A DNA stretch of 64,000 bases from Thermomicrobiales bacterium (GTDB lineage Bacteria; Chloroflexota; Chloroflexia; Thermomicrobiales; UBA6265). Shown here piece after piece: positions 8,948-17,082 of this stretch. The notes below the pieces were generated by a model. It was not told where the DNA came from, ran no database searches, and saw nothing but the letters and a program-made list of their open reading frames with translations. The position numbers were made by a program, and so were the translations under genes. The stretch spans positions 310,001 to 374,000 of the forward strand of contig JAHBVL010000001.1 in NCBI GenBank assembly GCA_019637585.1, in the 5' to 3' direction. The stretch's first letter is position 1; every line of letters begins with the position of its first letter.

Positions 8948-9161
8948 GTTCTGCTCTCCTTCCATACGAACCTGGAACGGATAGGCAACTGCCTGAATTC
9001 AACACGAGCCCCGGATCATCGTCCCAGAACTCATGCTGAACTCTCTTGACGATTGTATCGTCTGGATTTTATTCTATATCAGATTTCTGAACTGCACACG
9101 CAGTCACGGTTCGATTCGGATCACTTTCCTCAACACGAGCACCGCACAACGGGAGTTCCTG
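8948..9161. promoter_or_regulatory. divergent promoter region of transporter and hydrolase operons
   Basis: This 214-base gap separates the leftward transporter operon from the rightward hydrolase operon, so promoters for both must lie here. It is noticeably A+T-richer in the middle (9056-9090). ATATCAGAT at 9076-9084 matches the sequence beside the candidate GntR operator at 4565-4573. No reliable -35/-10 pair can be fixed by eye. Confidence 0.4.
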
Positions 9162-10277
9162 GTGATCGTCGATTCCCACGCTCACATATTCCCGTATCTG
9201 CAGCATGCTCCCGGAAATCGCCACCGTCCCTTTCTCCAGCGTGGTCTGAATGGCAATCAGCTGCCCGTACGCCGCACACGGGACAATGCCATCGTCACCG
9301 GCGTCTCCTTCTGGGATGCGCACGACTACTCCTACGGCGGGTATCGCGAGGTCGATTTCAGAGCGGGCAAATTCGGCCGCTTCGAATGGACGATCGACGG
9401 GGTCGACTACTACAAGCAGTACATGCCGCCATCGCTGATCGACAACACCTGCGAGGCAGACTATCTCGTCGCGGAAATGGACTACGCCGGTATCGATGTT
9501 GCCCTTCTGCAGAACGATCATTTCTACGGCGCGCTCAATGAGATGTTCCGCGACGCGGTGAGGCAGTTTCCGGACCGGTTCGTCGGCACGGCACACGTCG
9601 ATGAAACCACCGTCGGCACCCAGGGGGCAATCGACGATCTGCACAAAGCGGCCGAAGAGTTTGGGCTGCGCGGCATCTTCTACGACAGCCGGACCTACTG
9701 GTCGGGAACAGATGCCGACGCGATCGACAGCGAGAAGTTCCGGTCGTTCTGGCGAACGGTGGAATCGCTTGGCCTGGTTGTCTACTGGGTGCCAGGTCCG
9801 CCGATCGGGTCCGGGATCGAGGGATATCTGGGTCAGCTGCGGCGATGGTGCAACCTCCAGGAGCTGTGCCCCAACCTGCATATGGTCGTGCCGGGCGGCA
9901 TTCCACATTCACTGCTCGCCGACGCATCCGGCACGCTCCCGGACGAGATCAAGCAACTCGCCCGAAGCGGCCGGGTCGCCTTCGAGCTGCTCTATCCGAT
10001 ATCGGTCGGGCGAGCGCAGGAATACCCCTATCGCGACGCGCTGGAAGAGATTCGCGCGCTCTACGGCGAATGCGGCGGCGCGGCCCTGGTTTGGGGCTCA
10101 GATGTCCCCAACGTGCTCCGGCACTGCACCTACAGCCAATCGCTCGAATATCTCCGTCGCTACGCCGACTTCATACCGCCATCCGATATGGATCAGATTC
10201 TCGGGGGGACGCTGGCCAGGTTTTTCGGTCTGCCGTCCGATCAGCCAGTTCGCTCGTCCGCCGCGACGAAGGGATAG
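9162..10277 (+). CDS. amidohydrolase family protein (amidohydrolase 2 type)
   Basis: A 371-residue TIM-barrel metal-dependent hydrolase or decarboxylase. The N-terminal IVDSHAHIFPY supplies the HxH metal ligands (H6, H8). Later ligands are likely the His in GTAHVDE and the Asp in VWGSDVPN, the layout of the ACMSD/amidohydrolase_2 group. GGGAG lies 6 bases before a GTG at 9162, where family similarity begins, so the longer frame from 9033 is rejected. It heads a forward operon with the Ntn hydrolase, TIM-barrel, formamidase-like and SDR genes. The substrate is unknown. Confidence 0.85.
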   Translation: MIVDSHAHIFPYLQHAPGNRHRPFLQRGLNGNQLPVRRTRDNAIVTGVSFWDAHDYSYGGYREVDFRAGKFGRFEWTIDGVDYYKQYMPPSLIDNTCEADYLVAEMDYAGIDVALLQNDHFYGALNEMFRDAVRQFPDRFVGTAHVDETTVGTQGAIDDLHKAAEEFGLRGIFYDSRTYWSGTDADAIDSEKFRSFWRTVESLGLVVYWVPGPPIGSGIEGYLGQLRRWCNLQELCPNLHMVVPGGIPHSLLADASGTLPDEIKQLARSGRVAFELLYPISVGRAQEYPYRDALEEIRALYGECGGAALVWGSDVPNVLRHCTYSQSLEYLRRYADFIPPSDMDQILGGTLARFFGLPSDQPVRSSAATKG

Positions 10278-10284
10278 GGGAAAG

Positions 10285-12609
10285 ATGACCATCGACCGGT
10301 CAGCACTGATTGCGATGATGCGCACCGGCGACATCGATGCCGAACGCGCAGGCGAGCTGTCTGCGGCAATCGAGCAGGATCTCCGGAGCCGCCTGCCGAA
10401 AAGCGATCTCCGCTTGCGGGCGGCTGTCGATGGACCGGTCGAGATCGCCCGCGACAGGCTGGGTATTCCGCACATCCGGGCCACGACGAGCCCGGATCTT
10501 TATTTTGGGCTTGGATTTGCCCTGGCTCAGGATCGCCTCTGGCAAATGGACATGCTGCGACGGAGGGGACAGGGCCGGTTGTCCGAAGTCCTTGGCGAGA
10601 CCTCGCTCAGCTCCGATATCGCGCACCGCACGATCGGACTCGATCGCCAGGCTGAAGCCGATGCGAGTGCCGTAAGCGAAACGACCGCGGCCGTTGTTGC
10701 CGCGTTTGTCGCCGGCGTCAACCGATCGATCGAGACGAGTGCCGGGAATCTGCCGATCGAGTTCGATCTGCTCTCCTACGAACCAGACCCCTGGCGCATC
10801 GCCGATGTCTACGCGGCGATTCGGGGTTTTTGGTGGCAGCTGAATGGCCGTCTGTTCAGCATCATCGCTGGCGAAGCGGGACTCCGGTGGCTGCCGGAAG
10901 GTCCCCTCCGGGACGCCTTCATGACGCCGGAGTTCAACAATCAGACGATCCTTCCTTCCGATGATGCAGGACAACACGGCGGTCACACCGGCAGCGACGA
11001 TGGCAAAACGGGGAGTAACAACTGGGCAGTGGCGGGTTCCCGCACGCAGTCCGGCGCCGGCGTGCTGGGGAGTGACCCGCATCTCCCCTTTACGCTGCCA
11101 TCGACCTGGTACGAATGCCGGTTGACCGGTCCGGAGGATGATGCGGCCGGGGCAATCTTCGCCGCGGCACCCGGACTCTTTTTTGGCCGGAACCAGCACC
11201 TCGCCTGGGGCATCACCAACAACAACACATCGCTGCGCGATCTCTATATCGAGGAAACGGATCCGGAAAACCCGGAAACCTACCGGGAAGGAAGCGACTG
11301 GGTTCCCTTCACCGTGAGTACCGTGGACATCCCGGTCCGGGACCGGGCGCCGGAGTCACTCACGATTCGCGAGACCCGGCGGGGCCCGCTGGTGAATCAC
11401 CTTGTGACGCAGCTCGACCCTGCCGGCGACCCGCCCGTCTCGTTGCGCTGGGTTGGTCAGCAGCCAATCGACAACATCAGCTGCCTCATCGCGGCGAACC
11501 GGGCGCGGGACTGGCAGGAATTCCGCGCATCGCTGAAGACCTGGGTGACACCCACCTTCAACTGGGTGGTGGCCGGGACGGATGGTTCCGTTGGATACCA
11601 GTGCTCCGCATCGATTCCGGTGCGGGGACAGTCGACCCGTGGATTACGCCGGGCGAACGAGCCGCTCGATGCGTGGACCGGCTATGTGGACTACGACGCC
11701 ATGCCGCGCATCGATGCCCCGGCGTCGGGATTCGTCGATTCGGCCAACAATCGCACCGCATCTCCCGACTTTCCCATACCGATGTATGGGCAGTTCGCCT
11801 CGGGAGACCGGGCCACGCGCATTCGCCAGGTCCTCACGGATGCATCGGGGTTCGACGGTGCGGCGTGCGAGGCCTTGCAGCACGACACCTTTGCACCGTA
11901 TGCCGAGCGGCTGGTCAGCCTCGTCATCGAACAGCTGGGCGATGTCTCCGATCCTGAGATCGGTGACTTCGTCGCCTGTCTCTCCGGCTGGGACTACCAC
12001 TACGATCTCGATTCGGGCGAACCGGTGCTCTTCGAATCATTCCGGAAACGCTGGGTCGACCGAGTGTTTGCTGAACGGTTTCCGGCCCATATCACCGGCG
12101 CTGTGGCCGGCCAGGGATCGGTTGCCACGAAGGTGCTCGAGGTTCCCGAGCTCGGCTGGTTCACGGGACCGATCGAGCCGGCTCTGCGGGAGTGCGCTGT
12201 CGCGGCACTCCGGGATGTGCGGGAACGATATGGCGACGATCCCGCCGGATGGCGCTGGGGCGATGTGCATCTGGCGCATTTTCGCCATCCGTTGTCGAAC
12301 GCTTTCACGGCGGCCCATTTCGATGTCGGGCCGGCCGGCGTCTCGGGGAGCGTCTTCACCGTCCGCAATACAGGTCTGGGCGGCACATTCACCGCAACGA
12401 GCGGGGCCGAGCTGCTGTTCGTTGCCGATCTGAGCAGCGACGCCGTCCAGGTGTGCCAGAACATGGGGCAATCGGGACAACCCGGCAGCCCCCACTATCA
12501 GGATCAGTTCGCCAGCTGGATCGCGGAGACCTATCACGACATTCCATTCGGCAGCGAGCTGCCGGAAGCAGACCGGGCCGGCTACGTTCATCTGACGCCA
12601 GCGGAATAG
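10285..12609 (+). CDS. penicillin acylase family Ntn hydrolase
   Basis: A 774-residue precursor of the penicillin amidase family. These enzymes are autoprocessed into alpha and beta chains and hydrolyse an amide. The alpha region has RDRLGIPHIRA and GLGFALAQDRLWQMDMLRRRG. The predicted nucleophile is Ser244 in GKTGSNNWAVAGS, which becomes the beta-chain N-terminus. GSDPHLPFTLPSTWYE and AWGITNNNTSL follow as expected. The start is ATG 10285, 8 bases after the previous stop. Unlike classical periplasmic penicillin acylases, no signal peptide is visible (N-terminus MTIDRSALIAMMRTGD), so it probably acts in the cytoplasm on an imported amide. Confidence 0.93.
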   Translation: MTIDRSALIAMMRTGDIDAERAGELSAAIEQDLRSRLPKSDLRLRAAVDGPVEIARDRLGIPHIRATTSPDLYFGLGFALAQDRLWQMDMLRRRGQGRLSEVLGETSLSSDIAHRTIGLDRQAEADASAVSETTAAVVAAFVAGVNRSIETSAGNLPIEFDLLSYEPDPWRIADVYAAIRGFWWQLNGRLFSIIAGEAGLRWLPEGPLRDAFMTPEFNNQTILPSDDAGQHGGHTGSDDGKTGSNNWAVAGSRTQSGAGVLGSDPHLPFTLPSTWYECRLTGPEDDAAGAIFAAAPGLFFGRNQHLAWGITNNNTSLRDLYIEETDPENPETYREGSDWVPFTVSTVDIPVRDRAPESLTIRETRRGPLVNHLVTQLDPAGDPPVSLRWVGQQPIDNISCLIAANRARDWQEFRASLKTWVTPTFNWVVAGTDGSVGYQCSASIPVRGQSTRGLRRANEPLDAWTGYVDYDAMPRIDAPASGFVDSANNRTASPDFPIPMYGQFASGDRATRIRQVLTDASGFDGAACEALQHDTFAPYAERLVSLVIEQLGDVSDPEIGDFVACLSGWDYHYDLDSGEPVLFESFRKRWVDRVFAERFPAHITGAVAGQGSVATKVLEVPELGWFTGPIEPALRECAVAALRDVRERYGDDPAGWRWGDVHLAHFRHPLSNAFTAAHFDVGPAGVSGSVFTVRNTGLGGTFTATSGAELLFVADLSSDAVQVCQNMGQSGQPGSPHYQDQFASWIAETYHDIPFGSELPEADRAGYVHLTPAE

Positions 12610-12641
12610 GCGGAATCAGTCGATTCCAGAGAGGACGCATC

Positions 12642-13553
12642 GTGAAGATCGTGCTGTATGTCTATGACACCGACGTTCCGGCCATCGTCAGCCGGTGCAA
12701 AGCGCTCGATCTGACGAGCGTCTGCCTGCTGCTCGATGCTATTCCCGGCTACCAGGAGTCGGGCGTTCCATCCGCCACGGTGCTGCGTGATCTGACCAGC
12801 CAGCTCCGGGCCGAAGGCATCGAGGTCGATTCCGCGAATGGGGCAACGGGGAGGAATCCGGGCGTTCTCACCGACCCGCAGAAGAACCGGGGCATCATCG
12901 ACGCCCAGCTCAGCACCCTGGAGGCGCTCGGCAGCAACGGTATCGGCACCATCCTCTATTACCAGCATTTCCCTCACCCAGCTGATGCAGACGATGTGCC
13001 CCGCTATTGGGACGGACTCTTTTCCTTTATGGATGAGATGGCTACACAGGCGGAGGCGACGGGGGTGCGGATCGCCAATCACCCGGTCTGGCGATGCCTC
13101 CCTCCCGCACCCCGTGCCGAAGCATTGGACCGGGGCGTCACGATGGAGGACTACCCAGATTTCCGGCGCGATGACTGGGACGGCCCATACCTGATGTCGT
13201 CGCATCGCGACGCGATGCGGCTCTTCGACGCGGTTCCGAATCCCTCCAATGGCATCTGCTTCTGCACGGGGATGCACATCATGGGGGCGGATGTCCCCGC
13301 CATGGCGGAAGAGTTCAAGGAGCGCATTCACCACGCGCAGATTCGCGACGTTTCCGCGCGCTGGCCGTATGCGGAAGAGGTCTTGCCGGGCGAGGGAGAG
13401 GTCGGCATTCCGGGCGCACTCGCCGCATTGAAGGGCGTCGGGTACAGCGGCGTTCTTGGTCCAGAGCATTTTGGTGAGCCCCGCTGGGAAGGGGACGATC
13501 CGGAGCGGCTCTCGGTGGAATACATCCAGGCGCAACTTCGGGCGATTGCGTAG
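12642..13553 (+). CDS. mannonate dehydratase-like / sugar isomerase-like TIM barrel protein
   Basis: A 303-residue protein with features of the UxuA and xylose-isomerase-like superfamily. It has ICFCTGMHIMG, IHHAQIRDVS, GEGEVGIPGALAALKGVGYSG and the terminal GPEHFGEP, where Cys, His, Asp and Glu would hold a divalent metal. It is shorter than typical mannonate dehydratase (about 350-400 residues) and lacks the usual N-terminus, so the exact reaction is open. Dehydration of a sugar acid or an aldose isomerisation is plausible. A GAGGA site precedes the GTG at 12642. Confidence 0.75.
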   Translation: MKIVLYVYDTDVPAIVSRCKALDLTSVCLLLDAIPGYQESGVPSATVLRDLTSQLRAEGIEVDSANGATGRNPGVLTDPQKNRGIIDAQLSTLEALGSNGIGTILYYQHFPHPADADDVPRYWDGLFSFMDEMATQAEATGVRIANHPVWRCLPPAPRAEALDRGVTMEDYPDFRRDDWDGPYLMSSHRDAMRLFDAVPNPSNGICFCTGMHIMGADVPAMAEEFKERIHHAQIRDVSARWPYAEEVLPGEGEVGIPGALAALKGVGYSGVLGPEHFGEPRWEGDDPERLSVEYIQAQLRAIA

Positions 13554-13594
13554 CGGTAAGACGTGGACTCGCGAGACAGGCAGGGACTCATCGC

Positions 13595-14533
13595 ATGAAG
13601 CGGATAGCACTCGAACAGTTTGGTTACGATCTGCGAAAGCCAGCCGACCCGGTTCTCATCGTCGATTCTGGCGAGACATTTGTGGTCGAAACTGAGGACA
13701 CTCGCTCGGGAGCGGTTCGCACCCAGGAACAGGCGACCGCCGAGGGACTCAAGGAATTCCGCCGAAATCGGGACGCCGGCAAGTTCGGCAGTCCGTTGAC
13801 CGGTCCGATCTTCGTCAATGGCGCTGAGCCTGGCGATGTTCTGGCGGTCAGCATTCATCAGATCATCCCCGATTCGACTGGTTTCACCGGGACCTGGCCA
13901 TTCCTCCAACCCGACTGGTTCACCGAGCCCGTGACGAAATTCGTGGACATCCGGGACGGATGGGTGCATTACAACGACACGATCCGGTTTCCCGTTCGTC
14001 CGATGATTGGCTGCCTCGGCTGTACACCGCCACCTGAATCGGGAAAGTTCAGCGAACCGGGACCCTGGGGCGGGAATATGGACTGCCCCGAGGTGAAACC
14101 GGGCAATACGCTCCTCTTTCCGGTTGGCGTGCCGGGCGCTGCCTTCTACATCGGCGACGCTCACGCTGCCCAGGCCGATGGAGAGTTTTGTGGGGGCGGT
14201 ATCGAGATCCGTGCCGAAACGACATTGACGCTGACGGTTCGCAAAAACAAACCCGAGCGGATGACCTGGCCGCGGATCGAGACTCCGGACGCGATCGGGG
14301 TGATCGCATGCTCCACACACCTCGAAGATGCGCTCGATCTGGCGGTGCGCGATCTCTGCTACTGGCTTTGCGATGATTTCGGTTACGACAATCTCACCGA
14401 TGCGTTTTTCGTGGCCACGCAGGTCGCGGATGGACGCGCTTGCCAGGTTCTGCCGAACACCCCGGGCCCGCACGTGATTCGTGTGATGATGCCGCGGGAC
14501 TATCTCTTCGCCGGGAGAACCGCGTCGTTCTAG
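13595..14533 (+). CDS. acetamidase/formamidase family protein
   Basis: A 312-residue protein of the FmdA/AmdA family, which hydrolyses short amides to ammonia and a carboxylate. Recognisable blocks are PVRPMIGCLGCTPP, GPWGGNMDCPEVKPGNTLLFPV, and YIGDAHAAQADGEFCGGGIE, which carry the metal-binding and catalytic residues of the family. It follows the acylase and TIM-barrel genes in the same direction. It could remove the final amide nitrogen of the compound handled by this cluster. Confidence 0.9.
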   Translation: MKRIALEQFGYDLRKPADPVLIVDSGETFVVETEDTRSGAVRTQEQATAEGLKEFRRNRDAGKFGSPLTGPIFVNGAEPGDVLAVSIHQIIPDSTGFTGTWPFLQPDWFTEPVTKFVDIRDGWVHYNDTIRFPVRPMIGCLGCTPPPESGKFSEPGPWGGNMDCPEVKPGNTLLFPVGVPGAAFYIGDAHAAQADGEFCGGGIEIRAETTLTLTVRKNKPERMTWPRIETPDAIGVIACSTHLEDALDLAVRDLCYWLCDDFGYDNLTDAFFVATQVADGRACQVLPNTPGPHVIRVMMPRDYLFAGRTASF

Positions 14534-14565
14534 CGTCCCCGGACAATTCAGAAAGCGAGACCACC

Positions 14566-15393
14566 ATGCCAAGACTTCAGGATCGCGTGTGTGTTGTGAC
14601 TGGCGCCGGACGGGGTATCGGGCGAGGGATTGCCACGGCATTTCTCGCAGAAGGCGCTTCGGTCTGGATTTGCGACATCAACCCTTCCACCCTCGAGCAA
14701 ACGCTCAAGGATCTTGCCGCGCCGGACCGGCTGGATGGTTGCGTAACCGACGTCACCTCCCGCGCCGCATGTCAGGCCATGTTCGATCAGGCGGTCGCCA
14801 GATTCGGGCGGGTCGATGCGGTGGTGAACAACGCCGGCGGTGGCATTGCTTGCGCATTCGTCGACATCGACGACGATCTCTGGGCCCACGAGATCGCGCT
14901 GAACCTCACCGGGGTGTTTCACTGCGCGCAGATTGGCGCGCGCCTGATGCTGGCCCAGGGAGAGGGCGGTTCGATTATCAACATCGGATCGACGAACGGC
15001 ATGTATGGCCAGGCCGGCATGGCGCCCTACGGTGCGGCGAAAGCCGGTGTGATCAATATGTCCAAGTCGATGGCGCTCGAGCTGGGCGAGCATGGCATCC
15101 GGGTGAACGCGCTCTGCCCGGGCACCATCCTCAGTGGCGGCGAGTACGACGATCCGGACCACCCGACGTTGACTCTGTTGCGTTCGCATACAGCGGTGAA
15201 CCGGCTGGGGCGGGTCGAGGATATCGCCGCAGCAGCGGTCTATCTGGCCAGCAACGAATCGACCTTCATGTCGGGACACGCCATGGTCGTCGATGGCGGC
15301 GCCACGGCGCGCCAGCTGCTGATGACAGCGACCCCCGATACACAGAGCCAGACCGTTTCCCGGCATACGGTGCCGGATTCTTCCGCGTCGTAG
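14566..15393 (+). CDS. SDR family oxidoreductase
   Basis: A 275-residue short-chain dehydrogenase with TGAGRGIGRGIA (cofactor loop), VVNNAGGG, a catalytic Ser in NIGSTNG, YGAAK and the C-terminal MSGHAMVVDGGATARQL. The last 20 or so residues extend past the usual SDR end. ATG 14566 is 32 bases after the formamidase-like stop, and GAAAGCGAGA lies upstream. It is the last gene of the hydrolase operon and may oxidise a hydroxy or sugar acid product. It is a separate paralogue from the SDR at 3704-4465. Confidence 0.92.
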   Translation: MPRLQDRVCVVTGAGRGIGRGIATAFLAEGASVWICDINPSTLEQTLKDLAAPDRLDGCVTDVTSRAACQAMFDQAVARFGRVDAVVNNAGGGIACAFVDIDDDLWAHEIALNLTGVFHCAQIGARLMLAQGEGGSIINIGSTNGMYGQAGMAPYGAAKAGVINMSKSMALELGEHGIRVNALCPGTILSGGEYDDPDHPTLTLLRSHTAVNRLGRVEDIAAAAVYLASNESTFMSGHAMVVDGGATARQLLMTATPDTQSQTVSRHTVPDSSAS

Positions 15394-15410
15394 CTGCCCT
15401 GGCACGTCGC

Positions 15411-15448
15411 GTAGCTGAGCAGGTGGCGGGCGCCATCTGCTCAGCTAC
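15411..15448. terminator. 17-bp stem hairpin between convergent genes
   Basis: GTAGCTGAGCAGGTGGC (15411-15427) and GCCATCTGCTCAGCTAC (15432-15448) pair over 17 positions with one G-T wobble around the loop GGGC. It sits exactly between the convergent SDR and TauE genes and overlaps the TauE stop codon. It lacks a clear T-run on either strand but is well placed as a bidirectional transcription end. Confidence 0.6.
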
Positions 15449-16182
15449 GCCAGATCCCGGAGCGCCGCAACCGCCCCGATCACCCCGGTGATGATCAGCA
15501 GGATGAGGATGGCCCGGCGGAAGGCGACGGGTGATATGGCCCGGGTGAGGCGCTGGCCGGTCCAGGTGCCGATCAATGCCGCCGGCAGCATGGCCAGCGA
15601 AAAGCCCAGCTCCCGTCTGCCGACGAGGTCTTCCGCGATCAGTGCGATGAAGCCGGTGATGCTGATCAGATAGAAGAACGCGGTCAATGTGCCGCGAAAG
15701 ACCTGGGTCGCCACGTCGCGCGCCGACATGAGGAGCGCCACGGGAGGGCCGGCCATCCCGGTGGCGGTGTTGAGGAATCCGCTGGCGAAGCCGGCGATCG
15801 GTCCAGCGACCGGCGCATGCGCCCCCGGGATCGACCTGCCGCTGAGCAAGAGCAACGCTGAGGTGATGACGACACCGCTGGCCATCAGCTTGATGGAGGA
15901 GTCATCGAAGGTGGCCAGCACCCGCGCGCCGGCGAACGACCCGATAAAACCGAGCGGCGCCATGGCGGCGACGGTCCGCCAGCGAATACTCGCCCAGGCG
16001 TCGACGAGCACCAGCCAACGGGTGATCAGGGTGAGCACGATGACCACTGCTGTCACGGTGGCGGGTTCGAATACGAGGAGCATCGGCGGCACGATGACGA
16101 GCGAAAAACCGAACGCCGCCATTCCGGAAACCGCTGCGCCAACCGCGACCATGATGAAGGCGAAGACGTAGGCTGGATCCAT
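15445..16182 (-). CDS. TauE/SafE family membrane permease (copy 2)
   Basis: A 245-residue multi-pass membrane protein with SGMAAFGFSLVIVPPMLL in the first half and TGMAGPPVALLMSARD in the second, the inverted-repeat signature of TauE/SafE exporters. Its start lies 6 bases after the stop of copy 3, so the two are an operon pair. The two may act as separate homomeric permeases or as a heteromer. Substrates of the family include sulfite and organosulfonates; the one here is unknown. Confidence 0.9.
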   Translation of the reverse strand: MDPAYVFAFIMVAVGAAVSGMAAFGFSLVIVPPMLLVFEPATVTAVVIVLTLITRWLVLVDAWASIRWRTVAAMAPLGFIGSFAGARVLATFDDSSIKLMASGVVITSALLLLSGRSIPGAHAPVAGPIAGFASGFLNTATGMAGPPVALLMSARDVATQVFRGTLTAFFYLISITGFIALIAEDLVGRRELGFSLAMLPAALIGTWTGQRLTRAISPVAFRRAILILLIITGVIGAVAALRDLA

Positions 16183-16188
16183 CGTCGC

Positions 16189-16926
16189 TTACCTGAGATC
16201 CCATAGCGCGCCGATGATGCCTACCAGTCCGGTGCCCAGCAGAATGATCATGACCAGCCGCCAGAATTCCGCTTCCGACGCTTTCGTCAGGAGGTGTCTG
16301 CCTACACCGGTCCCCGCTAGCGCAGCGGGCAGGAGAAGGGCGACGGTGCGGAGTTCGCTCCAGCCCACGAGTCCCTGCTGGATGAGCACCATCATGGCCA
16401 GAAGATCGATGACATAGAAGTAGGCGACGATGCTCGACCGAAAGGCGTTGGGTTGATACCGGCGCGAGGCAAAGAGGAGGGCCACCGGGGGGCTGGCCAT
16501 GCCAGTCGAGATATTCAGCACGCCACTGAGGAAACCGGCGACGGGAGGGGCTCCCCGGCTCTTAGATCCCGGGATGCTCAGCCCCCGAAACGTGGCCATG
16601 GTGAAAACGAGCACCACCACGCCCGCCAGCAGTTTGATCCAGGCTTCGTCCACTGACCTGAGCAGGACAACGCCCGCTCCCAATCCGACGACCGCCCCCG
16701 GCAGCACGGTCGAAACGGTCGAAACCTCGATCATCCGCCAGGTACCCAGCAGCACGATCCAGCCGGTCACCAATGTGAGGGAAATCGCGACAGCGGTAAC
16801 GGTGGGAGCGGAATAGAAGAGCAGCAACGGCGGCACGATGGCCAGGGCGAACCCAAATCCGGCCAGCCCCGTCACGATTCCGCCGCCGAACACGATGCCC
16901 CATGCGGCAATCAACTCGACTGTCAC
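16189..16926 (-). CDS. TauE/SafE family membrane permease (copy 3)
   Basis: A 245-residue permease with GIVTGLAGFGFALAIVPPLLLFYS, then GMASPPVALLFASRR, and at least eight hydrophobic stretches. AAGGAGG precedes a GTG at 16926 by about 10 bases, so the in-frame extension up to 17052 is not used. It is the first gene of a two-gene tandem TauE operon transcribed leftward. It shares the YSAPTVTAVAISLTLVT-type segment with copy 2, consistent with local duplication and divergence. Confidence 0.9.
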   Translation of the reverse strand: MTVELIAAWGIVFGGGIVTGLAGFGFALAIVPPLLLFYSAPTVTAVAISLTLVTGWIVLLGTWRMIEVSTVSTVLPGAVVGLGAGVVLLRSVDEAWIKLLAGVVVLVFTMATFRGLSIPGSKSRGAPPVAGFLSGVLNISTGMASPPVALLFASRRYQPNAFRSSIVAYFYVIDLLAMMVLIQQGLVGWSELRTVALLLPAALAGTGVGRHLLTKASEAEFWRLVMIILLGTGLVGIIGALWDLR

Positions 16927-17082
16927 GCGTGCATACCCTCCTTTTCTATTGTCGCAGGGCGCTCCCGATCGCGGACGGCGCAGATTCACGCATCGCCGGG
17001 ACGGCCATTGGCTCGCGGCTGGAGGCAAACCGGTGACGTGTGCGATGATCAATGGAACGATCGAAAGAGGAGGATTCAGAAG

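Noticed and set aside
9033-9161. upstream extension of the amidohydrolase
   Set aside because: It would cross the A+T-rich promoter region; the GTG at 9162 has a ribosome site and is where similarity starts.
9601-10284. N-terminal extension of the penicillin acylase frame
   Set aside because: The first 228 codons overlap the amidohydrolase gene in another frame and are Arg/Ser/Pro-rich shadow sequence; family similarity starts after ATG 10285.
12192-12641. N-terminal extension of the UxuA-like frame
   Set aside because: It lies inside the acylase gene in another frame; a good ribosome site precedes GTG 12642.
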